Assembly: GCF_002245625.1 (NCBI RefSeq)
Contig: NZ_NOIG01000011.1
Span: 1-64,000 of the forward strand
From: Acidovorax kalamii
Lineage (GTDB): Bacteria; Pseudomonadota; Gammaproteobacteria; Burkholderiales; Burkholderiaceae_C
Direction: 5' to 3'
Length of the DNA: 64,000 bases
The translations under genes were made by a program, and so were the position numbers. The first letter of the stretch is position 1; the number at the start of each line of letters is the position of its first letter. Positions 36,117 to 46,563 of the stretch are shown here, in pieces. Under the pieces are notes generated by a model that worked only from the letters and a program-made list of their open reading frames with translations, was not told where the DNA came from and ran no database searches.

Positions 36117-37427
36117 TCAGGCCCCCGCTTTCTCGGCGGCCTTGAGCGCGCGCTTGAGGTCGTCGATGAGGTCGTCGGCATCTTCGAGGCCGATGGACAG
36201 ACGGATCGTGCCCTGGCTGATGCCTGCTCCCGCCAGCGCGTCGTCGCTCATGCGGAAGTGCGTGGTGCTCGCGGGGTGGATCACCAGGCTGCGGCAGTCG
36301 CCCACGTTGGCCAGGTGGCTGAAGACCTTGAGGGTTTCGATGAACTTCTTGCCCTGCTCGCGATTGCCCTTGAGGTCAAAGCTGAACACGGAGCCTGCGC
36401 CACGCGGCAGCAGCTTTTGCGCGAGGGCGTGGCTGGGGTGAGACTCCAGCATGGGGTGGCCCACGCGCGACACAAACGGCTGCGCAGCCAGAAATTCCAC
36501 CACCTTCTCGGTGTTGCGCATGTGCTGCGCCATGCGCAGCGGCAGGGTCTCGATGCCTTGCAGGATGAGCCAGGCCGTGTGCGGGCTCATGCAGGCGCCA
36601 AAGTCGCGCAGCCCCTCGCGCCGCGCGCGCAGCAAGAAGGCGCCCACGGTGCTCTCTTCGGTGAACACCATGTTGTGGAAGCCGTCGTAGGGCTGGGTCA
36701 GCTCGGCAAACTTGCTGGCGGATTTTGGGCCGTCCCAGTCAAAGCTGCCGCCGTCCACCACGATGCCGCCCACCACGGTGCCGTGGCCCGAGAGGAACTT
36801 GGTGGCCGAGTGGTAGACGAGGTCCGCGCCGTGTTCAAACGGCTTGATGAGCCAGGGCGAGGTGAGGGTGGAGTCCACCAGCAGCGGCACACCGGCCTCG
36901 TGTGCCATCGCACTCACGGTGGGGATGTCCAGCACATCCAGGCCCGGGTTGCCCACGGTTTCGCCGAAGAACAGCTTGGTGTGGGGGCGCACGGCAGCGC
37001 GCCAGCCGTCGATGTCACCGGGCTTCACAAAGGTGGTTTCGATGCCAAAGCGCGAGAGCGTGTAGTGCAGCAGGTTCTGCGATCCGCCATACAGCGCCGT
37101 GCTCGCCACGATGTGGCTGCCCGCGCCCATGATCGTGGCAATCGCCAGGTGCAGCGCGGCCTGGCCGCTGGCGGTGGCAATTGCGCCCACGCCACCTTCC
37201 AGGGCCGCCACGCGCTGCTCCAGCACTGCGTTGGTGGGGTTGCTGATGCGGCTGTAGACATGGCCGCCGCGCTCCAGGTTGAAGAGCGACGCTGCGTGGT
37301 CGCTCGACTCGAAGACGAACGAGGTCGTCAGGTGGATGGGCGTGGCGCGCGCGCCGGTGGCGGGGTCGGGGCTCGCCCCTGCGTGCAGGGCCAGCGTGTC
37401 AAAGCCGGGGTCGGAATAGCCGGGCAT
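36117..37427 (-). CDS. metY: O-acetylhomoserine sulfhydrylase (MetY type)
   Basis: PLP enzyme of the Cys/Met metabolism family, 436 residues, expected to make homocysteine from O-acetylhomoserine and sulfide. FDTLALHAGASPDPATGARATPIHLTTSFVF and YSRISNPTNAVLEQRVAALEGG are the typical N-terminal motifs, and Lys210 in VYHSATKFLSGHGTVVGG binds PLP. The length of about 430 residues and the HAG...P(I/L)(Y/H)LTTSF spelling favour MetY over MetB/MetZ. Cystathionine synthase activity cannot be excluded. First gene of an operon with the hydrolase. Confidence 0.88.
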   Translation of the reverse strand: MPGYSDPGFDTLALHAGASPDPATGARATPIHLTTSFVFESSDHAASLFNLERGGHVYSRISNPTNAVLEQRVAALEGGVGAIATASGQAALHLAIATIMGAGSHIVASTALYGGSQNLLHYTLSRFGIETTFVKPGDIDGWRAAVRPHTKLFFGETVGNPGLDVLDIPTVSAMAHEAGVPLLVDSTLTSPWLIKPFEHGADLVYHSATKFLSGHGTVVGGIVVDGGSFDWDGPKSASKFAELTQPYDGFHNMVFTEESTVGAFLLRARREGLRDFGACMSPHTAWLILQGIETLPLRMAQHMRNTEKVVEFLAAQPFVSRVGHPMLESHPSHALAQKLLPRGAGSVFSFDLKGNREQGKKFIETLKVFSHLANVGDCRSLVIHPASTTHFRMSDDALAGAGISQGTIRLSIGLEDADDLIDDLKRALKAAEKAGA

Positions 37428-37467
37428 CGGGTGTCTCCCATGTTGTCAATGCAGGCGGGCATTGTGG

Positions 37468-37497
37468 GCTATATTTGGTAGCAAATTGTCTATAGCG
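37468..37497 (-). repeat. partial copy of the dispersed repeat
   Basis: GGGCTATATTTGGTAGCAAA resembles the ATAGC...TAGCAAA end of the family. The other half is missing. It lies between the divergent metY and CBS-domain genes. Confidence 0.35.
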
Positions 37498-37536
37498 CCT
37501 GCCGCGCTTCTCTCGCCCTCTCGGAGACCCAGCACC

Positions 37537-37986
37537 ATGAAAGTCAGCGACATCCTTCGCGTCAAAGGCAACACCTTGTACACCGCCTCGCCCGACGAGC
37601 CGCTGGCAGGCGCCGTGGCCCTGATGGCCGAGCGCGACATCGGTTCGCTGGTGGTGATGGAGCATGGTGACCTGGTGGGCATGCTCACCTTCCGCGAAGT
37701 GATCCAGGCCGTGGTGAAAAACGGCGGCAGCGTGGGCACGATGCTGGTGCGCACCGCTATGGACGATGCGCCTTTGACCTGCACCCTGGAAACCGACATG
37801 GACGAGGTGCGCCGCATGATGCTGGACCGCCACGCGCGCTACATGCCGGTGATGGACCGCCGCATGCTCATGGGCGTGATCAGCTTCTACGACGTGGCCA
37901 AGGCCGTGGTGGACAGCCAGAACTTCGAGAACAAGATGCTCAAGGCCTACATCCGCGATTGGCCTGAGGAAGAACCACGCGCCTGA
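37537..37986 (+). CDS. two-CBS-domain protein
   Basis: A 149-residue cytoplasmic protein made of a tandem CBS pair (about 1-60 and 72-135): ASPDEPLAGAVALMAERDIGSLVVMEHGDLVGMLTFREVIQAV and LETDMDEVRRMMLDRHARYMPVMDRRMLMGVISFYDVAKAV. Such stand-alone pairs bind adenine nucleotides and act as energy sensors; the partner is unknown. The ATG at 37537 follows a GGAGAC ribosome binding site. Divergent from metY. Confidence 0.88.
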   Translation: MKVSDILRVKGNTLYTASPDEPLAGAVALMAERDIGSLVVMEHGDLVGMLTFREVIQAVVKNGGSVGTMLVRTAMDDAPLTCTLETDMDEVRRMMLDRHARYMPVMDRRMLMGVISFYDVAKAVVDSQNFENKMLKAYIRDWPEEEPRA

Positions 37987-38046
37987 CCCCGCCGGGGGCT
38001 CCGGTTGCCGACGTGGCGTGGCCCTGCCACCGCGTGGATGCCCAGG

Positions 38047-40284
38047 TCAGTGGTTGTGTGCCGCCGATCGGGCGCCCAGCCAGGCCTCGATGTCCTCGGG
38101 CGGGAGGGGCTTGCCGAACAGATAGCCCTGCATGACCGGGCACCCATGCGCCTGCAACCATTGCTGCTGGCCCACGGTTTCCACGCCTTCCGCCACCACC
38201 ACCATGCCCAGGCTGTGCGCAATGCTCAGCACCGACACCGTGAGTGCGCGCGCCGTGGCGCTGGTGGTCAGGTCCTGCACGAAGGCCATGTCCAGCTTGA
38301 GTTCGCTGATCGGCAGCCGGTGCAGATAGCTGAGGCTGGAGTATCCGGTGCCAAAGTCGTCCAGCGACAGTTTGAAGCCTTGCCGGTGCAGGGTGTCGAT
38401 GTTGGCCAGGGTCACCGGCCGCGCATCCATCATCACGCTTTCGGTGATCTCCAGCAACACATCCCCGGGGCGCAGGCCGTGCTGTTTCAAGGCGTCGGCG
38501 ATCTCCTGCGCCAGCCCGGGTTGGTGAAAGCTGCGGCCTGACAGGTTGATGGCCACGCAAGGCACGGGATGGCCTGCCGCGCGCCATGCCGCAAGCTGGC
38601 GGCAGGCTTCGTCCAGCAGCCACAGTGTGAGTGTGTGGATCAAGCCCGCCTCTTCTGCAATGGCGATGAACTGTGAAGGCGGCACCATGCCCCAGGTGGG
38701 GTGGTGCCAGCGTGCCAGGGCTTCGACGCCATGCAGCGTATCTGGCGAGCTGCTGAGCACCTGGGGCTGGTAGTGCAGGGTGAGGCTGCGTTCCGCCAGC
38801 GCCTGTTGCAGCGCGCGTTCCAGCGAGGCGCGCTCTTGCGCGCGGCGGTTCATCTCGGCGCTGAAAAGCTGCAGGCTGTGCCGGTGGTCGCTTTTGGCCT
38901 GGTGCATGGCCTGGTCCGCGTGCAGCAGCAGGGTGTCGATGTTGCTGCCGTCGTCGGGGAACATGGCGATCCCCAGGCTGGCGTGGGGCCTATGGACCTG
39001 CCCGTTGATGTGCAGGGGCTGGGCGATGGATTCCAGAATCCGCTGGGCCATGGGCACTGCCTGTTCGGTGGTGCATTCGGACAGCAGCAGCACAAATTCG
39101 TCCCCCGACAGCCGCCCGATCAGGTCGCGCGCACGCAGGCACTGCGTGAGCCGCGCGGCCACCTCGCACAGCAGGGCGTCGCCTGCGGCGTGCCCCTGGG
39201 TGTCGTTGATCTGCTTGAACCGGTCCAGATCCAGAAACAGCAACGCCCCGGGGCGCTCTTCGTGCTCCAGGCTGGCCAAGGCGCGTTCTGCGCTGCTGCG
39301 GAACATGGCGCGATTGGGCAGGCCCGTGAGCGTGTCGAAAGACGCCAGCTGGTGAATGCGGCGGTGGGTGCTGTCCCGTTCGATGGCCAGGGCGCACAGG
39401 TGCAGGCACACCTCCACCAGGCGGTGGTGCAGCGCACCGGGGCTGCGAGGCTCCCGAAAATAAAAGGCGAAAGTGCCTACCGGCTTGCCCTGGTGGTTGG
39501 AGATGGGGCTGGACCAGCAGGCCCGCAGGCCCGTGGGGGCGAACAGGTCGCGGTAGTCCGTCCACAGGGGGTCGGTGGTGATGTCGGTGACGATCACCGG
39601 CGCGTTGCGAAACGCCGCCGTGCCGCAGGAGCCCACCTTCGGACCAATGGGAAGGCCATCCAGGGCATCGCAAACGGCCGCTGGCAGGCCGGGGGCGGCC
39701 AGAGGGCGCAGGCAGCCTTGTGCATCGACTGCCAGGATGGAGGCCGTGACTTCGGGGGCAATCCGCTCCACCTCGCGGCACACGAGCGCCATCAGGTCTG
39801 GCAGCGGCAGTTCGTTGACCATGCCTTCCAGCACCTTTGTCTGCAGCACTTCGTGCATCTTGGTCAAGGTGATGTCCGTCAGCACCGTGATGCTGCCTCC
39901 CGGGCCGCCCGAGGCCTCGGGCGAGGCATTGATCACCATCGACACCCAGCGTGGTTGCCCGGACTTGCTGTACAGCATGGTCTCGACATGGAACTCGCCC
40001 TGGGTACTGACTTTGGAGCGGATGCTGCCCAGCAGGGCCGGATCGGAATGCGGGCCCAGCAGCACCTCGCTGAGCAGCTTTCCCAGCATTTCCTCGGGCT
40101 GAAAGCCAAAGAGCCGCGTAAACCCCTGGTTGATGTACACCACCCGCTTGGCGCTGTTGGTCATCACGATGGCGTTGTCGCTGGCATCCAGGGCCTTGCG
40201 AAGGGGGGCATCGCCCAGCATGGGGGGCAGAAATTCTGCGTGGGGCAAAGAGGGACCAGGCATTGGCAGGGCAGAGGCGGGCAT
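38047..40284 (-). CDS. PAS-GAF-GGDEF-EAL cyclic di-GMP enzyme, DosP-like
   Basis: A 745-residue cytoplasmic protein with no membrane segment. Order: PAS (about 25-140), GAF-like (about 155-300), GGDEF (about 312-475) and EAL (about 490-740). The diguanylate cyclase site is SGDEF (393-397), an active spelling, with the product-inhibition RxxD at 384-387. The EAL site keeps EAL (521-523), the Asn of NLSGRSF, DDFGTGYSSLSYL and EGVE, so phosphodiesterase activity is also likely. The PAS and GAF parts resemble the second PAS and GAF of E. coli DosP. The input signal is unknown. It is monocistronic. Confidence 0.9.
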   Translation of the reverse strand: MPASALPMPGPSLPHAEFLPPMLGDAPLRKALDASDNAIVMTNSAKRVVYINQGFTRLFGFQPEEMLGKLLSEVLLGPHSDPALLGSIRSKVSTQGEFHVETMLYSKSGQPRWVSMVINASPEASGGPGGSITVLTDITLTKMHEVLQTKVLEGMVNELPLPDLMALVCREVERIAPEVTASILAVDAQGCLRPLAAPGLPAAVCDALDGLPIGPKVGSCGTAAFRNAPVIVTDITTDPLWTDYRDLFAPTGLRACWSSPISNHQGKPVGTFAFYFREPRSPGALHHRLVEVCLHLCALAIERDSTHRRIHQLASFDTLTGLPNRAMFRSSAERALASLEHEERPGALLFLDLDRFKQINDTQGHAAGDALLCEVAARLTQCLRARDLIGRLSGDEFVLLLSECTTEQAVPMAQRILESIAQPLHINGQVHRPHASLGIAMFPDDGSNIDTLLLHADQAMHQAKSDHRHSLQLFSAEMNRRAQERASLERALQQALAERSLTLHYQPQVLSSSPDTLHGVEALARWHHPTWGMVPPSQFIAIAEEAGLIHTLTLWLLDEACRQLAAWRAAGHPVPCVAINLSGRSFHQPGLAQEIADALKQHGLRPGDVLLEITESVMMDARPVTLANIDTLHRQGFKLSLDDFGTGYSSLSYLHRLPISELKLDMAFVQDLTTSATARALTVSVLSIAHSLGMVVVAEGVETVGQQQWLQAHGCPVMQGYLFGKPLPPEDIEAWLGARSAAHNH

Positions 40285-40420
40285 GAAGGTCCCGGAGGTG
40301 GTGTGCCGATCCTAGCAAGCGCGTGGGGCCATGCCAAGCGCGATATGCCCTGCGCAGGGCGGGACAAGATCGGTGGATACGCCGGTTGCGCTCCAGGCCG
40401 TTAGGGGGCGGTGGGTCTGG

Positions 40421-40426
40421 GATAAT
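40421..40426 (+). promoter_or_regulatory. possible -10 element next to the aroC start codon
   Basis: GATAAT lies eight bases before the aroC ATG with no room for a Shine-Dalgarno sequence. A near-leaderless transcript is possible. No convincing -35 box is seen. Confidence 0.35.
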
Positions 40427-40434
40427 CCCGCACC

Positions 40435-41532
40435 ATGAGCGGCAACACCATCGGTACCCTATTCGCAGTCACCAACTTTGGTGAATCCCACGGCCCGGCC
40501 ATTGGCTGCGTGATCGACGGCTGCCCGCCCGGCATGCCCCTCACCGAGGCCGACATCCAGACCGACCTGGACCGGCGCCGCCCTGGCACCAGCCGCCACG
40601 TCACGCAGCGCAACGAGCCCGATGCGGTGGAGATCCTCTCCGGCGTGTACGAGGGCAAGACCACCGGTACCCCCATTGCCCTGCTGATCCGCAACACCGA
40701 CCAGCGCAGCAAGGACTACAGCAACATCGCCGAGAGCTTCCGCCCCGGCCATGCCGACTACACCTACTGGCACAAGTACGGCATCCGCGACCCGCGCGGC
40801 GGTGGTCGGTCATCGGCCCGCCTGACGGCGCCCACCGTGGCCGCAGGCGCCGTGGCCAAGAAGTGGCTGGCACAACAGTATGGCGTCGAGTTCCGCGCCT
40901 GCATGACCCAGCTGGGCGAACTGCCCATCCCGTTCGAGAGTTGGGACCACGTACGCAACAACCCCTTCTTCGCCCCTGTGGCCGACGTGCAGCAGTACGA
41001 GGACTACATGGATGCCCTGCGCAAGGCGGGCGACTCCTGCGGGGCCCGCATCGGCGTGCAGGCCACGGGCGTGCCCGTGGGGCTGGGCGAGCCGCTGTAC
41101 GACAAGCTGGATGCCGACATCGCCCACGCCATGATGGGCCTGAACGCCGTGAAAGGCGTGGAGATTGGCGCGGGCTTTGCCAGCGTGGCGCATCGCGGCA
41201 CCATGCATGGCGACTCGATGACGCCCCAGGGCTTTCGCACCAACAACGCCGGTGGCGTGCTGGGCGGCATCAGCACCGGGCAGGACCTGGAGGTGAGCAT
41301 CGCCATCAAGCCCACCAGCTCCATCATCAGCCCGCGCGAATCCATCGACATCCACGGCAAGAGCACCGAGGTGATCACCAAGGGCCGCCACGACCCCTGC
41401 GTGGGCATTCGCGCCGCGCCGATTGCCGAGGCGCTGCTGGCGCTGGTGGTGATGGAGCACGCGCTGCGCCACCGCGCCCAGTGCGGCGACGTGGTGCCAC
41501 CCGTGCCGCCGATCCAGGCCTCGTTTCTGTAA
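40435..41532 (+). CDS. aroC: chorismate synthase
   Basis: Last step of the shikimate pathway: removes phosphate from EPSP to give chorismate, with reduced FMN as cofactor. The 365-residue protein shows all three signatures: [19 protein letters not shown] near the N-terminus, [23 protein letters not shown] (about 118-140) and RGTMHGDS...[17 protein letters not shown], with the C-terminal [17 protein letters not shown]-like section. Complete and ordinary. It heads a plus-strand pair with the 5'-nucleotidase gene. Confidence 0.97.
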   Translation: MSGNTIGTLFAVTNFGESHGPAIGCVIDGCPPGMPLTEADIQTDLDRRRPGTSRHVTQRNEPDAVEILSGVYEGKTTGTPIALLIRNTDQRSKDYSNIAESFRPGHADYTYWHKYGIRDPRGGGRSSARLTAPTVAAGAVAKKWLAQQYGVEFRACMTQLGELPIPFESWDHVRNNPFFAPVADVQQYEDYMDALRKAGDSCGARIGVQATGVPVGLGEPLYDKLDADIAHAMMGLNAVKGVEIGAGFASVAHRGTMHGDSMTPQGFRTNNAGGVLGGISTGQDLEVSIAIKPTSSIISPRESIDIHGKSTEVITKGRHDPCVGIRAAPIAEALLALVVMEHALRHRAQCGDVVPPVPPIQASFL

Positions 41533-41568
41533 CACCAACTCCCACCGTCCCTGGGGCGGTGCCTCCGT

Positions 41569-43365
41569 ATGAGCAACCGCTTGTCCCGGGCCTTCTGCCT
41601 TCGCGTGCTGGCAGCCTTGGCGGTGCCGCTGTGGCTGGCTGGCTGTACCGGCATTGCGCCCACCTCGCCTGTGGCGGGCAGCGCGCCGCCCCACATCGAC
41701 ATCACCCTCATCGGCTTCAACGACCTGCACGGCAACCTGGAGCCGCCCCACATGGCGCACCGGGTGCAGGGGCCCACAGGCCCGGTGCTGGCGCCTGCCG
41801 GAGGCATGGCCTACTTCGCCAGCGCCATGGCGGCCCTCAAGGCCCAGTCGCCGCACCATGCGGTGGTGTCGGCAGGTGACATGGTGGGCGCCTCGCCGCT
41901 GGTGTCGTCACTCTTCCTGGACGAGCCCACGATCGAAGCGGTCAACCGCATGCAGATCGACTTCAATGCGGTGGGCAACCACGAGTTCGACCGGGGCTGG
42001 CGCGAACTGCTGCGGCTGCAGCACGGGGGCTGCGAGAAATTCACCTCGCGCGAGCCCTGCCGCATCAGCCAGCCGTTCGAGGGCGCCCGATTTGGCCTGC
42101 TGGCGGCCAACACAGTGCGCGAAGACGGGCGCACCCTGCTGCCCGCCACGGGGCTCAAGCGGTTCACCGAAGGCGGCGTCACGGTCACCATGGGGTTTAT
42201 CGGCCTCACGCTGCAGGCCACACCCACCATGGTCAGCCCGTCGGGCGTAGCGGGGCTGCGTTTTGAGGACGAGGCGGCCACTGCCAATGCGCTGATCCCG
42301 CAGCTCAAGGCCCAGGGCGCCGATGTGATTGTGGTGGCCATCCATGAAGGCGGAAGCACCACGGCGGGCGTGCAGGAGACCAGCTGCGCAGGTCTGTCGG
42401 GCGACATCGTGCCCATTCTGGAGCGCCTGGACCCTGCCGTGGATGTGGTGGTCTCGGGCCACACGCACCAGGCCTATGTGTGCGACTACAGCCGCGTGAA
42501 CCCGGCCAAGCCCTTCTTGCTGACCAGCGCAGGCCAGTACGGCACGCTGCTCACTGACATCCAGCTGCGCGTGGATACGCGGACCCGCCGTGTGGTGCGC
42601 AAGACAGCGCGCAATGTGGTGGTGCAGGGCGAGGCCTTTACTGGTGCCCAGGGCCTTGTGCCCGTCACCACCGCCGTGCCTGCCTTCCCGGCAGACCCAG
42701 GTGTGCAAAAGATCATCGACACCTACCGCGCCGCCGCCATTCCACTGGCCCAGCGGCCCGTGGGCCAGGCCAAGGGCCCCATGCGCCGCCAGCCCAACGC
42801 GGCGCTGGAGAGCGTGCTGGGCAACCTGGTGGCGGACGCCCAGCTGCTGGCCACGCGTTCGCCCGAAGAGGGGGGCGCGCAGCTGTCGTTCATGAACCCC
42901 GGCGGCCTGCGCGCCGACCTAGTGCCGGATGAGCAAGGGCTGGTGCGGTATGGCCAGCTGTACGCGGTGCAGCCCTTTGGCAACCAACTGGTGGTGAAGA
43001 CCTTCACGGGGGCACAGATCCGTGCGGTGCTGGAGCAACAGTTCGCCAGCGGCGGCAACACGGTGCAGCGGCCCCGGGTGCTGTCGGTGTCCAGCGGCTT
43101 CAGCTACCGCTACGACCTGACCCAGCCCGCCGGGGCGCGCATCAGCCAGATGGTGCTGAACGGGGCGCCATTGGCCGACGCGCAACCGGTGCGCGTGGTC
43201 ATGAGCAGCTTCCTGGACAGCGGCGGCGACAACTTCACGGTGCTGACCCAGGGCCGGGACCGGCAGGTGGGCGCGCTGGACCTGGACGCGCTGGAGGCCT
43301 ACTTCCGCCAGCAAAGCCCGGTGGCGCCGCCCGCCACGGACCGCATCACGCGCGTGGGCCGCTGA
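41569..43365 (+). CDS. 5'-nucleotidase / metallophosphatase lipoprotein (UshA type)
   Basis: A 598-residue outer-surface or periplasmic nucleotidase. Lipobox LAGC (Cys26) marks it as a lipoprotein. The metallophosphatase domain (about 45-330) has IGFNDLHGNLEPP, SAGDMVGASPL, VGNHEFDRGW and VVSGHTHQAYVC; the C-terminal 5'-nucleotidase domain (about 350-560) has ESVLGNLVADAQL, FMNPGGLRADL and the substrate-stacking region. It would degrade extracellular nucleotides. It starts 36 bases after aroC. Confidence 0.9.
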   Translation: MSNRLSRAFCLRVLAALAVPLWLAGCTGIAPTSPVAGSAPPHIDITLIGFNDLHGNLEPPHMAHRVQGPTGPVLAPAGGMAYFASAMAALKAQSPHHAVVSAGDMVGASPLVSSLFLDEPTIEAVNRMQIDFNAVGNHEFDRGWRELLRLQHGGCEKFTSREPCRISQPFEGARFGLLAANTVREDGRTLLPATGLKRFTEGGVTVTMGFIGLTLQATPTMVSPSGVAGLRFEDEAATANALIPQLKAQGADVIVVAIHEGGSTTAGVQETSCAGLSGDIVPILERLDPAVDVVVSGHTHQAYVCDYSRVNPAKPFLLTSAGQYGTLLTDIQLRVDTRTRRVVRKTARNVVVQGEAFTGAQGLVPVTTAVPAFPADPGVQKIIDTYRAAAIPLAQRPVGQAKGPMRRQPNAALESVLGNLVADAQLLATRSPEEGGAQLSFMNPGGLRADLVPDEQGLVRYGQLYAVQPFGNQLVVKTFTGAQIRAVLEQQFASGGNTVQRPRVLSVSSGFSYRYDLTQPAGARISQMVLNGAPLADAQPVRVVMSSFLDSGGDNFTVLTQGRDRQVGALDLDALEAYFRQQSPVAPPATDRITRVGR

Positions 43366-43395
43366 GGCGGGGCCGCGCTGCAGCCATAGTGCGGT

Positions 43396-44286
43396 TCAGC
43401 TGCGGCGGCGCAGCGCACCCAGCCATTGCAGCGGATTGAAGCCGGTGACCAGCCCGGTCGCCACCAGCACCAGCGCGCCGCCCCAGAGCATGCCCGGCCC
43501 CAGGGCCTCGCCCAGAAAGACATGGCCCCAGGCCACGCCAAACAGCGGGATCATGAAGGCCGAACTCATGGCGGCCACGGGCGAGACATGCTTGAGCACC
43601 CGCAGGTTGAGCCAATACGCCAGGCCCGAGGTCACGATGCCCATCACGGCCACGGCGGCCAGTGCGCCGGGTGTGAAGCGCGCTTCGGGCAGGCTCCAGG
43701 CTGCGCCCGGCAGCAACAGCACCAGGGCGGCGGCATGGATGCCTGCGGCAATCGACAGCGGGGACATGCGCTGGGTGGCGCGTTTCATCCAGGTGGTCGC
43801 GATGCCATAACAGGCTGACGCCGCCACACAGGCCGCCGCCGCCAGCAACAGGGCGGGCGTGGGCTGCACGGGGCCCAGCTGCACGATCAGCGCCACGCCC
43901 GCAAAGCCGCTGAGGCAGCCCAGCCACTTGCGCACGCTCAGCGTGTCTTCCTTCATCCAGGCAGCGGCGATCACGCCAAACGGTACAGCCATGGTGTTGA
44001 GCAGCGAGCTGTAGCCCGCTGGCAAGTGCAAGGCCGCCCAGGCGTACAGCAAGAAGGGCAGGGCGACGGTGAGCGTGCCCAGCCCGAACAGCTCGCGCCA
44101 GTGGCGCCAGGGCCAGGACTCGTTGGCGACGCGCATGATGCCAATCAGCGTGAGAGTGGCCAGCCCGATGCGCAGGGCCGCCATCACGTTGGGCCCCAGC
44201 ACGGGGCTGGCGATGCGGATGAAGAGGAATGAGGCGCCCCACAGGGCAGACAGCAGCACCAGCTGCAGGAAGTGGCGGGTTTTCAC
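43396..44286 (-). CDS. EamA family (DMT) transporter
   Basis: A 296-residue inner membrane protein with ten predicted helices in two EamA repeats: LSALWGASFLFIRIASPVLGPNVMAALRI at the start and the second repeat from SACYGIATTWMKRAT onwards (VVAMGIVTSGLAYWLNLRVLKHVSPVAAMSSAFMIPLFGVAWG). Likely an exporter of amino acids or metabolites. The GTG at 44286 is chosen (MKTRHFLQLVLL); an ATG 13 codons upstream at 44325 has no better ribosome binding site. Convergent with the nucleotidase gene. Confidence 0.85.
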   Translation of the reverse strand: MKTRHFLQLVLLSALWGASFLFIRIASPVLGPNVMAALRIGLATLTLIGIMRVANESWPWRHWRELFGLGTLTVALPFLLYAWAALHLPAGYSSLLNTMAVPFGVIAAAWMKEDTLSVRKWLGCLSGFAGVALIVQLGPVQPTPALLLAAAACVAASACYGIATTWMKRATQRMSPLSIAAGIHAAALVLLLPGAAWSLPEARFTPGALAAVAVMGIVTSGLAYWLNLRVLKHVSPVAAMSSAFMIPLFGVAWGHVFLGEALGPGMLWGGALVLVATGLVTGFNPLQWLGALRRRS

Positions 44287-44333
44287 CGCAGCGATTGTCG
44301 GGCACGGGCGCTGGGCGTGCCGCATGTGCGGGT

Positions 44334-44398
44334 GAAAAACTTAAAGCAAAAAATGCCGTTTGCGCTCGTCCAGCATGCCGTTGCAGCTATCGTTTCAG
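44334..44398 (+). repeat. dispersed repeat copy, forward
   Basis: Reads AAAGCAAAAAATGCCGTTTG, CGCTCGTCCAGCATGCCG, then GCAGCTATCG. This is the family order; the right-hand end is diverged. It lies within the 307-base gap between the EamA and nrdR genes, inverted relative to the next copy. Confidence 0.55.
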
Positions 44399-44462
44399 GA
44401 GCGTTGCGCGCTGTAGCCTTGGTGACAGCGCTGCTGGCAGCATCTGTCGGGAAGCCATGGTG

Positions 44463-44538
44463 TTGTTTGATTGCTATGCTATTGATAGCTATCAAGGCAT
44501 GGTGGGCGCGCGGTAGGCGCCAAAAAAGCTTGAATTCC
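44463..44538 (-). repeat. dispersed repeat copy, reverse
   Basis: On the minus strand: GGAATTCAAGCTTTTTTGGC, GCCTACCGCGCGCCCACCAT, GCCTTGATAGCTATCAATAG and CATAGCAATCAAA. A well-preserved copy. Between this copy and the forward copy 65 bases to the left there is no gene; the rest of the 44287-44593 gap shows no coding sequence. Confidence 0.72.
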
Positions 44539-44593
44539 ATGCGCAGTGGGCCGGGTGGAGGTGACCATGTCGCCTGGCCTGGCGCTGACCTAC

Positions 44594-45043
44594 TTACTTG
44601 CGCACTTCATCGACCATGGCGCGGAAGTCGTCGATGTCTTCGAAGCTTCGGTAGACGCTCGCAAAGCGGATGTAGGCCACCTTGTCGAGCTTCTTGAGTT
44701 CGCGCATGACCAGTTCGCCAATGCGGCCGGACAGCACTTCGCGCTGGCCCAGGTTGAGCAGCTTTTCCTCGATGCGCTCGATGGCGCTGTCGATCTGCTC
44801 CGTGCTCACCGGGCGTTTGCGCAGTGCCAGGCTGAACGAGCCGAGCAGCTTGCTGCGGTCGTATTCAATGCGCCGACCATCCTTCTTGACGATGGCCGGG
44901 AAGTTCACTTCCGGCCGCTCGTAGGTCGTGAAGCGCTTGTCGCACGCGCCGCACTGGCGGCGGCGGCGGATGAAGACCCCATCCTCAGACACCCGCGTTT
45001 CAACGACTTGCGTTTCGAGGTGGCTGCAGAAGGGGCACTTCAT
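44594..45043 (-). CDS. nrdR: transcriptional repressor NrdR
   Basis: Nucleotide-sensing repressor of ribonucleotide reductase genes, 149 residues, the usual length. N-terminal zinc ribbon MKCPFC...CGAC (Cys3, Cys6, Cys31, Cys34) with the DNA-binding RRRRQ, then the ATP-cone domain (about 49-139; [18 protein letters not shown]...). It lies 21 bases after glyA on the same strand, an arrangement usual in betaproteobacteria, which couples one-carbon supply and control of deoxynucleotide synthesis. Confidence 0.96.
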   Translation of the reverse strand: MKCPFCSHLETQVVETRVSEDGVFIRRRRQCGACDKRFTTYERPEVNFPAIVKKDGRRIEYDRSKLLGSFSLALRKRPVSTEQIDSAIERIEEKLLNLGQREVLSGRIGELVMRELKKLDKVAYIRFASVYRSFEDIDDFRAMVDEVRK

Positions 45044-45064
45044 GGACTTCCAGGACCGGCTTGC

Positions 45065-46309
<1,245 letters not shown>

Positions 46310-46335
46310 GGTTTGGCAGTCCTAAGAACTTGTGT

Positions 46336-46350
46336 CCCTTGAAACAAGGG
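46336..46350 (-). promoter_or_regulatory. hairpin in the glyA leader, candidate expression platform
   Basis: CCCTTG, a three-base loop and CAAGGG lie directly between the TGGGCA end of the riboswitch aptamer and the glyA ribosome binding site. It could be the switching element. Confidence 0.4.
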
Positions 46351-46455
46351 CTGCCCAGGCGAACGGCTGAACGCAGCGGGTGGCCCCGTGCGGCACGCTT
46401 CCCAGTGGTTCACAAGGGGCGGGCCCTTGCCGGTTTCCACGTCAGCGGCAGCACC
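46350..46455 (-). ncRNA. ZTP (pfl-type) riboswitch upstream of glyA
   Basis: On the minus strand the leader shows the ZTP aptamer elements in order: stem GTGCTGCCGC, then TGACGTGGAAA (for TGACTGGCGAA), a hairpin around AAGGGCCCGCCCCTT, CCACTGGGAAGC (for CCACCGGGGAGC), the closing stem strand GCGTGCCGCAC, a linker, and the 3' CCGTTCGCCTGGGCA (for CCGCCTGGGCA). ZTP and ZMP accumulate when 10-formyltetrahydrofolate is low, and glyA is one of the commonest genes under this class. The 5' boundary is approximate. Confidence 0.75.
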
Positions 46456-46517
46456 CTGTGCGGGTACCGCGCCTATCGCCAGTCGCGTACTTCGCTAGTG
46501 TAGCCGACACGGCGGCG

Positions 46518-46534
46518 TGCACCTACCAGGTGCA
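46518..46534. promoter_or_regulatory. 17-base palindrome upstream of the glyA leader
   Basis: TGCACCTACCAGGTGCA is a perfect palindrome around three bases and has the same length and outer halves as NtrC sites. No sigma54 promoter is visible nearby, so the protein that binds it is not known. Confidence 0.4.
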
Positions 46535-46563
46535 TCGCACAAATCTCCGCTGGGCCGAGGGGT

